Shown in pieces: positions 16,852 through 25,889 of a DNA stretch of 64,000 nt. Location: assembly GCA_964417875.1 (NCBI GenBank), contig CAYQJU010000001.1, positions 62,001-126,000 of the forward strand, written 5' to 3'. This DNA comes from ZC4RG30 sp964417875 (GTDB taxonomy: Bacteria; Pseudomonadota; Gammaproteobacteria; Steroidobacterales; Steroidobacteraceae). The position numbers were made by a program, and so were the translations under genes. The notes beneath the pieces were generated by a model, which saw only the letters and a program-made list of their open reading frames with translations, was not told the origin of the DNA and did not search any database. Numbering within the stretch: the stretch's first letter is position 1; each line of letters starts with the position of its first letter.

Positions 16852-18927
16852 GTGCAGCAGACTCTGACAATCCGTGACGTGCTTCGCAGCGGCCTGGGCG
16901 TGCCGCTGGGCCTGCTGGCCGTGCTCGCCATGGTCGTGCTGCCGCTGCCGCCGCTGGCGCTGGACGTGCTGTTCACCTTCAACATCGCGCTGTCGCTGGT
17001 GGTGATGATGGCGGTGTTCTACGTCGCCCGGCCGCTGGACTTCGGCGTGTTCCCCAGCGTGCTGCTGATGGCGACGCTGCTGCGCCTGGCGCTGAACGTC
17101 GCCTCCACCCGCGTGGTGCTGCTGCACGGGCACACCGGCACCGGCGCGGCCGGCAAGGTGATCGAGTCCTTCGGCGAGTTCGTGGTCGGCGGTAACTATG
17201 CCGTCGGCGTGACCGTGTTCGTGATCCTCACCATCATCAACTTCGTGGTGATCACCAAGGGTTCCGGCCGCGTCTCGGAAGTGACCGCACGCTTCACGCT
17301 CGATGCCATGCCCGGCAAGCAGATGGCCATCGATGCCGACATGAATGCCGGCCTGATCACGCAGGAAGAGGCGCGCACCCGCCGCCAGGAAGTGCGCGCC
17401 GAGGCCGACTTCTACGGCTCGATGGACGGCGCCAGCAAGTTCGTGCGCGGCGACGCGGTGGCGGCCATCATCATCCTTGTGGCGCAGATGGTCGGCGGCC
17501 TGATCATCGGCGTCACCGCACATGACATGGCGATGGGCGATGCGGCCCGCACCTACACGCTGCTGACCATCGGCGATGGCCTGGTGGCCCAGATCCCGGC
17601 GCTGCTGCTGTCCAGCGCCGTGGCCATCATCGTCACCCGCATGTCCCGCTCGCAGGACATGGGCGGGGAGATCGGCCGCCAGCTCTTCGGCCAGCCGAAG
17701 GCGCTGGCCGTCGCCGCGGCGGTGATCGGCGTGATGGGCCTGATCCCCGGCATGCCGAACATGGCCTTCCTCGGCATTGCGGCGCTGTGTGGCTTCGGCG
17801 CCTACATGGTGCGCAAGAAGGCCGCGGCGGCGGCTGCCGAAACCGCCCGCCAGCAGGCGCAGCCGGCACCGGTGGCGCAGCCCGAATCGCGCGAACTTTC
17901 GTGGGATGACGTGCGTCCGGTCGACCTGCTGGGCCTCGAGGTGGGTTACCGCCTGGTGCCGCTGGTGGATACCAGCCAGGGTGGCGACCTGCTGGCGCGC
18001 GTGCGCGGCGTGCGCCGCAAGCTCACCCAGGAGCTGGGTTTCCTGATCCCGGCCGTGCACATCCGCGACAACCTCGAGTTCGCGCCCACCGCCTATCGCA
18101 TCAACATCTCCGGCGTGCCGGTGGGCGAGGGCGTGGTCTATCCGGAACGCGAGCTGGCCATCAATCCGGGCAAGGTGTTCGGCAAGGTCAATGGCATCGA
18201 TACCACCGACCCGGCCTTCGGCATGGAAGCGGTGTGGATCGACCCGGGTTCGCGCGACCATGCGCAGACGCTGGGCTACACCGTGGTCGATCCGGGCACC
18301 GTGATCGCCACGCACATCTCGCACCTGGTGCAGACCCATGCGCACGAGCTGCTGGGTCACGAGGAAGTGCAGCAGCTGCTCAACAGCCTCGGCAAGTCCG
18401 CGCCAAAGCTGGTCGAAGACCTGGTGCCGCGCGTGCTGCCGATGAGCATCGTGGTGCGCGTGCTGCAGGGCCTGCTGGCCGAGCGCGTGCCGATCCGCAA
18501 CATGCGCACCATCATCGAGACGCTGGCCGATGCCGCGCCGCGCAGCCAGGACCCGGCCGTGCTGCAGGCACAGGTGCGCGTCGCGCTGGGCCGCCAGATC
18601 GTGCAGGACATCGCCGGCCTGAAGGACGAGCTGCCGGTGATCACGCTCGAGAACGAACTGGAACAGCTGCTGCAGGGATCACTGGCAGCCGGTGGCGCAA
18701 CGCCGGGCCTCGAGCCCGGTCTTGCCGAACGCCTGCAGCAGCAGCTGGCCGGCGCCGCGCGCCGCCAGGAAACCCTGGGCGAGCCGGCCGTGCTGCTGGT
18801 GCCGCCCTCGCTGCGCCAGACCCTGGCGCGCTTCGTGCGCGCCGGCGTGCCCGGCCTGCAGGTGCTCGCCTGGAACGAGATTCCCGACAACCGCCGTGTC
18901 CGGCTGGTAACCGCCGTAGGAAAGTAA
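16852..18927 (+). CDS. flhA: flagellar export protein FlhA
   Basis: 691 aa, the usual length, with a GTG start. The N-terminal half has eight predicted membrane helices and the FHIPEP signature region (RLALNVASTRVVLLHG, GFVVVTKGSGRVSEVTARFTLDAMPGKQMAIDADMNAG equivalents are visible around residues 85-170). The cytoplasmic half from about 350 forms the nonameric ring that docks chaperone-substrate complexes. flhA is followed by flhF after 3 bases, so flhB-flhA-flhF-fleN-fliA probably form one transcript. Confidence 0.97.
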   Translation: MQQTLTIRDVLRSGLGVPLGLLAVLAMVVLPLPPLALDVLFTFNIALSLVVMMAVFYVARPLDFGVFPSVLLMATLLRLALNVASTRVVLLHGHTGTGAAGKVIESFGEFVVGGNYAVGVTVFVILTIINFVVITKGSGRVSEVTARFTLDAMPGKQMAIDADMNAGLITQEEARTRRQEVRAEADFYGSMDGASKFVRGDAVAAIIILVAQMVGGLIIGVTAHDMAMGDAARTYTLLTIGDGLVAQIPALLLSSAVAIIVTRMSRSQDMGGEIGRQLFGQPKALAVAAAVIGVMGLIPGMPNMAFLGIAALCGFGAYMVRKKAAAAAAETARQQAQPAPVAQPESRELSWDDVRPVDLLGLEVGYRLVPLVDTSQGGDLLARVRGVRRKLTQELGFLIPAVHIRDNLEFAPTAYRINISGVPVGEGVVYPERELAINPGKVFGKVNGIDTTDPAFGMEAVWIDPGSRDHAQTLGYTVVDPGTVIATHISHLVQTHAHELLGHEEVQQLLNSLGKSAPKLVEDLVPRVLPMSIVVRVLQGLLAERVPIRNMRTIIETLADAAPRSQDPAVLQAQVRVALGRQIVQDIAGLKDELPVITLENELEQLLQGSLAAGGATPGLEPGLAERLQQQLAGAARRQETLGEPAVLLVPPSLRQTLARFVRAGVPGLQVLAWNEIPDNRRVRLVTAVGK

Positions 18928-18930
18928 GCC

Positions 18931-20247
18931 ATGAAGATCAAGACCTATACCACCCGGGACATGCGCAGCGCGCTGCGCCTTGTACGGGACGAACAGGGAC
19001 CGGATGCCGTCATCCTGTCCACGCGACACCTGCCTGAGGGTGTCGAGGTGACCGTGGCGGTGGATCCGGAAGCGGACCTGTTCGCCGCAGCGCCCGCCGC
19101 TTCGCCTGCTGCGGCGCCTGCGCAGGTCTTCAGGACCGCGGCGGTGACGCCTGCGCCCGCGCCAGCCGCAATCAATGCCCCGTTGACGGCACCGATGCCG
19201 GCGATGAATGCGGCATCGACGCCGACGCCGGACTTCACCACCATCCTCGCCCGTGCCGCGGAAGATGCCGCAGCGACGCAGGTGCCGTCGCTGGTCGCGC
19301 CGGCACCGGCCACAGATGCCCGCCTCGGCGATGAACTGCGCACCATGCGCCACCTGCTCGAGCGCCAGCTTGCGCAACTGGCCTGGAACGACCTGACCCG
19401 CCGCGCTCCCGAGACCGCCGAGCTGCTGAAGGAGCTCACGTCGATGGGCGTGGCCGCCGACCTGACCCAGCAGCTGCTGGCCGAGCTGCCCGATGGCATC
19501 GGCCTTGATGATGCCCAGCGGCGCGTGCTGGCCATGCTCACCCGCCGCATCGCCACCACCGGCGATGCGTTGCTGGAGAATGGCGGCCGCATCGCCTTCG
19601 TCGGTCCCACCGGCGTCGGCAAGACCACTGGCATCGCCAAGCTCGCCGCGCGCTGGGTGATGCGCCACGGCGTGCGTGACATCGCGCTGGTGTCGCTGGA
19701 CGACCAGCGTTTCGGCGCACAGGAACAGCTGCGCGTGCTCGGCCGCCTGCTCGGCGTCGAGTGCTACACGCTGGATGACGCCGAAGCGCTGCCGGCACTG
19801 CTGGCGCGCCTGGCGCAGCATCGCCTGGTGCTGATCGATACGGCCGGCATCGGCGCCGCGCATGCCGACCTGCCGGCGCGCGCCGCACAGCTCGACCGCA
19901 TCGCGTGCGCAGCCGGCGTCGATGTCTGGCTGACGCTGTCGGCCGGGGCGCAGGCCGGTGTGATCGGCGATGCCGTGCGCGCCTTCGCGCGCTTCAATAC
20001 CCGCGCGCTGCTGCTGACCCGGCTCGACGAAGCCGTGAGCCTCGGCGGCACGCTGTCGGCGCTGGCCAGCTCCGGCCTGCCGGTGGCCTATGTGTCCAGT
20101 GGCCAGCGAATTCCGGAGGACCTCGCGCCGGCCCGCGCCCACCAGCTGGTGGCGCGCGCGGTGTTCCTGGCGCGTAGCGCCGACACCTCGGTGGGCGAGG
20201 AACTGCTGGTCCGCCGTTTCGGAGGAGTCGCGCATGCAATCGGCTGA
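18931..20247 (+). CDS. flhF: polar flagellar SRP-family GTPase FlhF
   Basis: 438 aa. FlhF positions the flagellum at the pole. The N-terminal basic domain opens MKIKTYTTRDMRSALRLVRDEQGPDAVILSTR. It is followed by a Pro/Ala-rich linker (about 55-125), the N domain helices, and the SRP-type G domain: P-loop GPTGVGKTTG near 224-233, SLDDQRFGAQEQLRVLGRLLGV (the DxxRxxAxEQL motif) and LIDTAGIG. The linker is longer in Ala/Pro than usual. The gene overlaps fleN by 14 bases. Confidence 0.96.
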   Translation: MKIKTYTTRDMRSALRLVRDEQGPDAVILSTRHLPEGVEVTVAVDPEADLFAAAPAASPAAAPAQVFRTAAVTPAPAPAAINAPLTAPMPAMNAASTPTPDFTTILARAAEDAAATQVPSLVAPAPATDARLGDELRTMRHLLERQLAQLAWNDLTRRAPETAELLKELTSMGVAADLTQQLLAELPDGIGLDDAQRRVLAMLTRRIATTGDALLENGGRIAFVGPTGVGKTTGIAKLAARWVMRHGVRDIALVSLDDQRFGAQEQLRVLGRLLGVECYTLDDAEALPALLARLAQHRLVLIDTAGIGAAHADLPARAAQLDRIACAAGVDVWLTLSAGAQAGVIGDAVRAFARFNTRALLLTRLDEAVSLGGTLSALASSGLPVAYVSSGQRIPEDLAPARAHQLVARAVFLARSADTSVGEELLVRRFGGVAHAIG

Positions 20248-21124
20248 GGGCGGATTCACCGCGGCGCAGACTGCCGGCATCCGCGCGGCCGTGCAGCCCG
20301 GTCCGGTGCAGGTGATCGCCGTCAGTGGCGGCAAGGGCGGCGTCGGCAAGACCTGCGTGTCCGTCAATCTCGCCGCCGCACTGGCGGCACAGCACAAGCG
20401 CGTGCTGCTGCTCGATGGCGACCTGGGGCTGGCCAATGTCGATGTGCAGCTCGGCCTCACGCCGCGCTTCACGCTGGAGCATGTGCTCGACGGCCGCTGC
20501 ACGCTTGAAGAGGCTGTGGTTCAAACCCCGGCCGGTTTCCAGCTGATTCCCGCCGCCTCCGGCGTCGCGCGGCTCGCCAGCCTCAGCACCGCCGAGCACC
20601 TGGGGCTGGTGCAGGCCTTCAGCCACCTGACCCTGGGCCTCGATGTGCTGATCGTCGACACCGCCGCGGGCATCGCCGATGGCGTGCGCCAGCTCTGCCA
20701 GGCGGCGCAGCATGTGCTGGTGGTGGTCAACGATGAGCCTGCCTCGCTCACCGACGCCTATGCGCTGGTCAAGGTGCTGCACCGCTCGCATGGACTGCGG
20801 CATTTCCACATCCTCGCCAACCGTTCGGTGGGCGTGGGCAGCGGCGAGCAGCTGTTCCGCAAGCTCGAGCGCGTGGCCGGGCGGTTCCTCGACGTGGTGC
20901 TGGAGTACGCCGGCGAGATTCCCGACGACACCTTCGTGCGCAGTGCCGTTCGCATGCAGCGCTGCGTGGTGGGAGCCTATCCCTCCAGCCCCGCCGCGCG
21001 TGCCTTCACGCGGCTGGCCTCCCGCACCGCGAAATGGCCCGCGGGTTCGCCGCGCGGCAACGTCGAGTTCTTCATCGAACGGCTGCTGCCGCGCGCTCCC
21101 GTGCGCCTCGAGGTCGCACGGTGA
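20234..21124 (+). CDS. fleN: flagellar number regulator FleN/FlhG
   Basis: 296 aa MinD/ParA-type ATPase. The deviant Walker A motif (VIAVSGGKGGVGKTCVSVNL) begins near residue 27, followed by LLLDGDLGLANVDVQLGL and IVDTAAGI. In pseudomonads FleN binds the FleQ AAA+ domain and represses it to keep one polar flagellum; whether it can do so with the truncated FleQ-like protein here is an open question. The chosen ATG at 20234 overlaps the flhF 3' end. The stop overlaps the fliA start. Confidence 0.95.
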   Translation: MQSAEGGFTAAQTAGIRAAVQPGPVQVIAVSGGKGGVGKTCVSVNLAAALAAQHKRVLLLDGDLGLANVDVQLGLTPRFTLEHVLDGRCTLEEAVVQTPAGFQLIPAASGVARLASLSTAEHLGLVQAFSHLTLGLDVLIVDTAAGIADGVRQLCQAAQHVLVVVNDEPASLTDAYALVKVLHRSHGLRHFHILANRSVGVGSGEQLFRKLERVAGRFLDVVLEYAGEIPDDTFVRSAVRMQRCVVGAYPSSPAARAFTRLASRTAKWPAGSPRGNVEFFIERLLPRAPVRLEVAR

Positions 21125-21837
21125 GACAGGTCGGTGCCTACAGTGCGGTGGCCGGCAGCCGGCGCGAGGCCGACGCACTGGTGGTGCGCCATGCCGAGCT
21201 GGTCAAGCGCATCGCCTACCACCTGGCCGGCCGCCTGCCGCCCAGCGTGGATGTGGATGACCTGATCCAGGCCGGAATGATCGGCCTGCTGGAAGCCGCC
21301 GCGCACTACAGTGCCGATCGCGGCGCCAGCTTCGAGACCTATGCCGGCATCCGCATCCGCGGCGCGATGATCGACGCGCTGCGCAAGCTCGACTGGGCAC
21401 CGCGCTCGGTGCATCGCCGTGCCCGCGAGGCCGCCGCCGCGATGCGCGGCATCGAGGAGCGCGAGGGCCGCGAGGCGCGCGATGCCGAGGTGGCCGAGGC
21501 AATGGGCGTGCCGCTGGATGAATACAACCGCATCGTGCAGGACGCGGCCGCCTGCCAGGTGACCAGCCTGGATGATTCCACCGGCGCGACCGATGTGCCC
21601 GACAACTCAACCGATCCCGGCAGCGAGACCGAGCAGGGCGAACTGCGCACCGCGATGGCCGCCGCCATCGGCAACCTGCCCGAGCGCGAACGCCTTGTGA
21701 TGTCGCTGTACTACGACGAGGAACTGAACCTGAAGGAAATTGGTGCCGTGCTCGGCGTCAGTGAATCGCGGGTCTGCCAGATCCACGGCCAGGCCCTGGT
21801 CCGCCTGCGCGCGCGCATGCGCGAATGGCGGACCTGA
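21121..21837 (+). CDS. fliA: flagellar sigma factor FliA (sigma-28)
   Basis: 238 aa from the GTG at 21121, which overlaps the fleN stop by 4 bases. Region 2 is clear (LVKRIAYHLAGRLPPSVDVDDLIQAGMIGLLEAAAHYSADRGASFETYAGIRIRGAMIDALRKLDW) and region 4 has LPERERLVMSLYYDEELNLKEIGAVLGVSESRVCQIHGQAL. It drives class IV genes such as fliC, and fliS through the promoter at 3264. I see no FliA-type promoter upstream of the stator genes that follow. Confidence 0.97.
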   Translation: MRQVGAYSAVAGSRREADALVVRHAELVKRIAYHLAGRLPPSVDVDDLIQAGMIGLLEAAAHYSADRGASFETYAGIRIRGAMIDALRKLDWAPRSVHRRAREAAAAMRGIEEREGREARDAEVAEAMGVPLDEYNRIVQDAAACQVTSLDDSTGATDVPDNSTDPGSETEQGELRTAMAAAIGNLPERERLVMSLYYDEELNLKEIGAVLGVSESRVCQIHGQALVRLRARMREWRT

Positions 21838-21852
21838 CCGGAGGATGCAAGC

Positions 21853-22587
21853 GTGCTGAGCCTGATTGGAATCATCCTGGCGCTGGTGGCGCTGCTGGTC
21901 GGAGCCGTGCTGAAGGGCGCCGGCCTGCATGCGCTGCTGTCGTGGGCGGCGCTGATGATCGTGGTGGTGGGCACCTTTGCCGCCATCCTGGTCCAGACGC
22001 CCGGGCGGGTGATGCAGCGCGCGTTCGCCATCCTGCCATGGGTGTTCCGTTCGCCGGTGCCTGACCGCCGCGCCATCATCGCGCGCATGGTGGAGTGGAG
22101 CCAGGTGGCGCGCCGCCAGGGCCTGCTGGGCCTTGAGCCGCAACTCGATGAGGAGAAGGACGACTTCATCCGCAAGGGGCTGCAGCTGGTCATCGACGGC
22201 AGCGAGCCGGAGGACATCCGCAGCATCCTCGAGGTGGAACTGGAAGGCCGCGAAGCCGCCGACCTGCGCGCCGCGAAGGTGTTCGAAGGCATGGGCGTGT
22301 ATGCGCCGACGCTGGGCATCGTCGGTGCCGTGCTCGGCCTGATGTCGGTGATGCAGAACCTCACCGATCCGGCGCGCCTCGGCACCGGCATCGCCGCCGC
22401 ATTCACCGCCACCGTGTATGGCATCGCGCTGGCCAACCTGTTCCTGCTGCCGATGGCCAACAAGCTGAAGAACTCGGCGCAGGCACTGGGGCATGTGCGG
22501 CAGATGGTGGTCGAGGGCATGATTGCCATCGCGCAGGGCGAGAATCCGCGCAGCATCGACTACCGCCTGCAGAGCTACCTGCACTGA
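21853..22587 (+). CDS. flagellar stator protein, MotA/MotC family
   Basis: 244 aa with a GTG start 15 bases after fliA. It has four predicted membrane helices, two near the N-terminus (about 2-20 and 28-48) and two in the C-terminal half. A large cytoplasmic loop carries the charged torque segment (EVELEGREAADLRAAKVFEGMG). The conserved PTLGIVGAVLGL precedes TM3. The sequence and its place after fliA resemble pseudomonad MotC rather than MotA. Paired with the MotB/MotD-like gene by a TGATG overlap. Confidence 0.92.
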   Translation: MLSLIGIILALVALLVGAVLKGAGLHALLSWAALMIVVVGTFAAILVQTPGRVMQRAFAILPWVFRSPVPDRRAIIARMVEWSQVARRQGLLGLEPQLDEEKDDFIRKGLQLVIDGSEPEDIRSILEVELEGREAADLRAAKVFEGMGVYAPTLGIVGAVLGLMSVMQNLTDPARLGTGIAAAFTATVYGIALANLFLLPMANKLKNSAQALGHVRQMVVEGMIAIAQGENPRSIDYRLQSYLH

Positions 22588-23354
22588 TGGCCCGGCGCCG
22601 GCGTCAACGGCCCGAGGAGCACGCCAACCACGAGGGATGGGCCATTCCCTATGGCGATCTTGTGACCTTGCTGCTGGCCTTCTTCGTCGTGATGTATGCC
22701 ATCTCACAGGTCAACGAGGGCAAGTACCGCGTGCTGTCCGATTCATTGAACGCCGCATTCCGCGGCGAGCCCACCACCTTCGATCCGGTGCAGGTGGGCC
22801 AGCCGGCCGCCAGCACCGTGGCCGCCCCCATCGTGCAGCTGCCCGAGGAGATCCGCAGCATGGCCATGCGCCAGCTCGCGCAGCAGGCCATGGAAGCGAT
22901 GGATCCCCTGATCCGCCAGGGCCTGGTTGATGTGGAAGCCGGCGAGGGCAGGCTGACCATCGCCATCCGCTCGGACATCCTGTTTGCCTCCGGCTCGGCA
23001 TCGCCCTCGGCGCAGGCGCAATCGGTGGCGCGGCTGCTGGGCGAGGTGCTGCGCGCCTTCCCGGTCAACATCAGGGTGCAGGGCCATACCGACAATGTGC
23101 CGGTGGTATCGGGCAGCTATCCCTCCAACTGGGAATTGTCGGCGGCGCGCGCCGCAAGCGTGGTGCATCTGCTGGTGGCAGGCGGCGTCGCGCCGCAACG
23201 CCTGGCCGCTGTCGCCCATGGCGAATATCAGCCCGTGCTTCCGAACGACACGCCCGACGGACGCAACGCCAATCGCCGCGTGGTGCTGCTGGTGGAGGCC
23301 GGCGATGGCGCCGACGCAGCGGCCGCCGTGCAGGCCACCGCAGATTCCACGTGA
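22587..23354 (+). CDS. flagellar stator protein, MotB/MotD family
   Basis: 255 aa. A short charged N-terminus leads into a single transmembrane helix (about 20-42) containing the essential ion-binding Asp24 (PYGDLVTLLLAFFVVMYAIS). A linker is followed by the C-terminal OmpA-like peptidoglycan-binding domain (about 122-245) with VQGHTDNVPV and NWELSAARA. The helix has no obvious sodium-type signature, but ion choice cannot be read with certainty. Its stop codon lies inside the palindrome at 23350. Confidence 0.94.
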   Translation: MARRRRQRPEEHANHEGWAIPYGDLVTLLLAFFVVMYAISQVNEGKYRVLSDSLNAAFRGEPTTFDPVQVGQPAASTVAAPIVQLPEEIRSMAMRQLAQQAMEAMDPLIRQGLVDVEAGEGRLTIAIRSDILFASGSASPSAQAQSVARLLGEVLRAFPVNIRVQGHTDNVPVVSGSYPSNWELSAARAASVVHLLVAGGVAPQRLAAVAHGEYQPVLPNDTPDGRNANRRVVLLVEAGDGADAAAAVQATADST

Positions 23355-23365
23355 CCCGCATCACG
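23350..23365. promoter_or_regulatory. palindrome upstream of DUF2802 sigma-54 promoter
   Basis: CGTGA-CCCGCA-TCACG, a perfect 5-6-5 palindrome overlapping the MotB-like stop codon. It ends 54 bases before the -24 element at 23420. It is the third member of the four-site set. Confidence 0.55.
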
Positions 23366-23419
23366 TTGCAGGTCCTGCGCGCGCGGTGCGCGGCCTGATC
23401 CGAAGCCAGGCCGCCGCGC

Positions 23420-23435
23420 TGGCACGCTTCCTGCT
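23420..23435 (+). promoter_or_regulatory. sigma-54 promoter of DUF2802-HDOD pair
   Basis: TGGCACG-CTTC-CTGCT: a perfect -24 block and a -12 with one mismatch (C for T), with GG (23421-23422) and GC (23433-23434) ten bases apart. The predicted start near 23446 leaves about 44 bases of leader before the DUF2802 ATG. Confidence 0.7.
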
Positions 23436-23489
23436 CCATTCCCTGCAGGTGCCGGCGGACCGGCGCATGCATTCATCAAGGATTTCGCA

Positions 23490-23879
23490 ATGAGCATGAA
23501 CCTGCTGTTCGAACAGAACGAATGGATCTTCTTCGCCGCGCGCGCGGCGATGCTGGCCGTCGCGATGCTGGGCTTTGCATGGGCACTGGGGCGCTGGCGC
23601 CGCGCCGGCAGCCGCGACATGCAGCGCATGTTCGAGGAAACCCGCGTGCTGCAGCAGCTCACGCAGCAGCTCGCCGCACAGGTGACCGAGCTCAAGGCGC
23701 GCGTCGAGGACGGCCGCGAGCTGGCCGTGGCAGCCGCCGGACCTGCCGCGCGCGGCTACGACCTGGCCCTGCAGCTGGCGCGCAACGGCGCGCGGCCGGA
23801 AGAGATTGTCAATGCCTGCGGTGTGACGCGCCACGAAGCGCAGCTGCTTGCGCAGCTGCACAATCCGGCCCGTCACTGA
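23490..23879 (+). CDS. DUF2802 family membrane-anchored protein
   Basis: 129 aa. One N-terminal transmembrane helix (about 12-32) is followed by a helical coiled-coil stretch (about 45-75, RMFEETRVLQQLTQQLAAQVTELKARVED by pattern). A C-terminal helix-turn-helix-like DUF2802 domain follows (about 85-125, YDLALQLARNGARPEEIVNACGVTRHEAQLLAQLH). The family is commonly found next to flagellar or chemotaxis genes in gammaproteobacteria; its role is unknown. It is followed 26 bases later by the HDOD gene and probably shares its transcript. Confidence 0.85.
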   Translation: MSMNLLFEQNEWIFFAARAAMLAVAMLGFAWALGRWRRAGSRDMQRMFEETRVLQQLTQQLAAQVTELKARVEDGRELAVAAAGPAARGYDLALQLARNGARPEEIVNACGVTRHEAQLLAQLHNPARH

Positions 23880-23905
23880 TCAACGATCCGGAGTCCGACG
23901 ATCCC

Positions 23906-24790
23906 ATGTCTGCCGAGCGCCAGGAGAATGCCGCCCGTCCCGAGCACTGGGATGCCTTCACCTTCGTCAAGGAACTGGCTGCCGAGGCTTCTGCGGGCCG
24001 GATCGAGATTCCCGCCTTTCCCGATGTCGCGATGCGCATCCGCCGCGTGCTGGCGGACGAGAACTGCGACGCCGGCCAGGTCGCCCGGGTGGTCAGCGCT
24101 GAACCGGCGCTGGCCGCGCGCCTGCTGCACATGGCCAACTCCGCTGCATTCAATCCCGGCAGCGCAAAGGTCACCGAACTGAAGGGTGCGATCGCACGCA
24201 TCGGCTTCGCCAATGTGCGCACCGCGTCCCTGGCCTATGCGATGGATCAGCTGCGCAATGCCGAGGCGCTCGAACCGATTCGCGCGCCGCTGAACGCGCT
24301 GTGGGAACGCAGCGTGAAGGTCGCGGCGATGGCGCATGTGGCCGCGCGCAGCTGGACGCGCATCAGTCCCGACCTTGCATTGCTGGCCGGCCTGATGCAC
24401 GCCATGGGAAGCCTGTACATCATGACGCGCGCCGCGAACCATCCTGGCCTGTTTGCCGATGCCGCCGCCTACCAGCAGATCGTCAGCCAGTGGCATGCGC
24501 CGATTGCGCGCATGGTGCTGGAAAGCTGGGACATGTCGCCCGATGTAGTCGAGGCGGTGGAAAAACATGAACATCCGGACCGCGAACCCGGTGCCTCGGC
24601 CGACCTCACCGACGTGCTGGCCGTGGCCGCGCTGCTGGCCAGTTTTCCGTCGGACCCGGAAGCGCTCGAGGCACAGCTTGCCGCCACGCCTTCCAGCCGC
24701 CGCCTGCGCCTGACCTCCGATTCCGTGCAGAAGGTGCTGCAGGAATCGGCGGCCGACCTGGCCAGCCTGCACGCCGCCCTCGGCGGCTGA
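23906..24790 (+). CDS. HDOD domain signalling protein
   Basis: 294 aa, cytoplasmic. The HDOD (degenerate HD phosphohydrolase) domain spans about residues 20-215, with IPAFPDVAMRIRRVLADENCDAGQVARVVSAEPALAARLLHMANSAAFNP and the LKGAIARIGFANVRTASL helix pair. In the central region the metal-binding HD pair is not kept: LLAGLMHAMGSLYIM replaces the LLHDIG-type motif. That is standard for HDOD proteins, which act as protein-interaction or signalling scaffolds. Placement between the stator genes and fliG points to a motility role, but this is inference. Confidence 0.9.
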   Translation: MSAERQENAARPEHWDAFTFVKELAAEASAGRIEIPAFPDVAMRIRRVLADENCDAGQVARVVSAEPALAARLLHMANSAAFNPGSAKVTELKGAIARIGFANVRTASLAYAMDQLRNAEALEPIRAPLNALWERSVKVAAMAHVAARSWTRISPDLALLAGLMHAMGSLYIMTRAANHPGLFADAAAYQQIVSQWHAPIARMVLESWDMSPDVVEAVEKHEHPDREPGASADLTDVLAVAALLASFPSDPEALEAQLAATPSSRRLRLTSDSVQKVLQESAADLASLHAALGG

Positions 24791-24848
24791 TCGCCGCGAG
24801 CGGGCCGCCGGCCCCGCGTCATCCGGCGCCGGTTTTCCGGCGCCACTT

Positions 24849-24864
24849 TGTGATCCGCTTCACA
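24849..24864. promoter_or_regulatory. palindrome upstream of fliG sigma-54 promoter
   Basis: TGTGA-TCCGCT-TCACA, a perfect palindrome identical in layout to the CRP consensus and the best of the four sites. It ends only 10 bases before the -24 element, too close for a classical looping enhancer and compatible with repression or a direct-contact mode. Confidence 0.6.
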
Positions 24865-24874
24865 TCCATCGCGC

Positions 24875-24890
24875 CGGCACGGTGTTTGCA
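24875..24890 (+). promoter_or_regulatory. sigma-54 promoter of fliG-fliM-fliN2-cheY
   Basis: CGGCACG-GTGT-TTGCA, with GG at 24876-24877 and GC at 24888-24889, ten bases apart. The -12 C is 14 bases before the fliG ATG, exactly the same distance as for the fleR-like gene. The predicted start is 1-3 bases before the ATG. Confidence 0.82.
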
Positions 24891-24902
24891 TTGAACACAG
24901 CG

Positions 24903-25889
24903 ATGGCAACTGAAATCCAATCCACCCGAAGTGCCGCCGTGCTTCTGCTCGCATTGGGCGAAGGCGAGGCGGCCACCGTGCTCAAGCACCTGGACGCCAA
25001 GGTCGTGCAGCGCCTCGGCACCGCCATGGCGCAGCTGAAGTCTGCCTCGCGCGAGGAAGTCAGCGAGGTGGTGGGCGGTTTTGTCGAGACGATGGAATCG
25101 CAGGCCGACATCAAGGTCGGCTCCGATGATTACATCCGCAAGGTGCTGACGCAGGCACTGGGCGATGAGCGCGCCAGCGGCATCATCGACCGCATCCAGA
25201 TGGGCCGGCGCTCCAAGGGACTGGACGTGCTGAAGTGGATGGAGCCGCGCGCCATCGCCGAGGTGATCCGCCTCGAGCATCCGCAGATCCTTGCCATCGT
25301 GATCTCCTACCTTGATCCGGACCTTGCCGCCAAGGTGCTCAACGAGCTGCCCAAGGACGTGCAGGCCGAGGTCATCATGCGCATCGCGCAGCTCGATGGC
25401 GTGCAGCCCTCCGCGCTCGGCAAGCTCGACGAGATGATCGAGAAGCAGATCGCCGGCAAGGGCAGCAGCGTGTCGGCCAACCTCGGCGGCCCGAAGACCG
25501 CCGCCAGCATCCTGAACTTCATGCCGGCCGCAACGCTCGACGAGCTGCGCCAGGCCGACGAGGCGCTGACCATGCGCCTGCAGGACCTGATGTTCACCTT
25601 CGAGGACATGATCAACATCGACGACAAGGGCATCCAGGCGATCCTTCGCGAGATCGATTCGGCGCGCCTGGTGGTGGCACTGAAGGGTGCGGACGCCTCG
25701 CTGGTGGACCGCTTCCTGAAGAACATGTCCAGCCGCGCCGCCGAGATGCTGAAGGACGACATGGAGGCGCGCGGACCGGTGCGCCTCTCCGAAGTGGAAG
25801 AAGCGCAGCGCGAGATCCTCGCCACCACGCGCCGCCTGGCCGAAGCCGGCTCCGTGGTCATCAACGCCGGCAGTGAGCAGTACGTATGA
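24903..25889 (+). CDS. fliG: flagellar motor switch protein FliG
   Basis: 328 aa from the ATG at 24903. An upstream GTG at 24882 is rejected because it would overlap the -12 promoter element. FliG forms the upper C ring, binding FliF through its N-terminal domain and the stator through its C-terminal torque helix. Visible are the N-terminal TRSAAVLLLALGE, the EHPQ motif at 125-128 in the middle domain, and the C-terminal charged helix region with VDRFLKNMSSRAAEMLKDDMEARGPVRLSEVEEAQ. It normally follows fliF; here it heads a separate sigma-54 operon. Confidence 0.97.
   Translation: MATEIQSTRSAAVLLLALGEGEAATVLKHLDAKVVQRLGTAMAQLKSASREEVSEVVGGFVETMESQADIKVGSDDYIRKVLTQALGDERASGIIDRIQMGRRSKGLDVLKWMEPRAIAEVIRLEHPQILAIVISYLDPDLAAKVLNELPKDVQAEVIMRIAQLDGVQPSALGKLDEMIEKQIAGKGSSVSANLGGPKTAASILNFMPAATLDELRQADEALTMRLQDLMFTFEDMINIDDKGIQAILREIDSARLVVALKGADASLVDRFLKNMSSRAAEMLKDDMEARGPVRLSEVEEAQREILATTRRLAEAGSVVINAGSEQYV

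Noticed and set aside
16438..18360. 640-codon open frame on the - strand
   Set aside because: Antisense to flhB/flhA; His-rich shadow.
24882..24902. Upstream GTG start for fliG
   Set aside because: It would lie inside the -12 element of the sigma-54 promoter and adds residues not expected at the FliG N-terminus.
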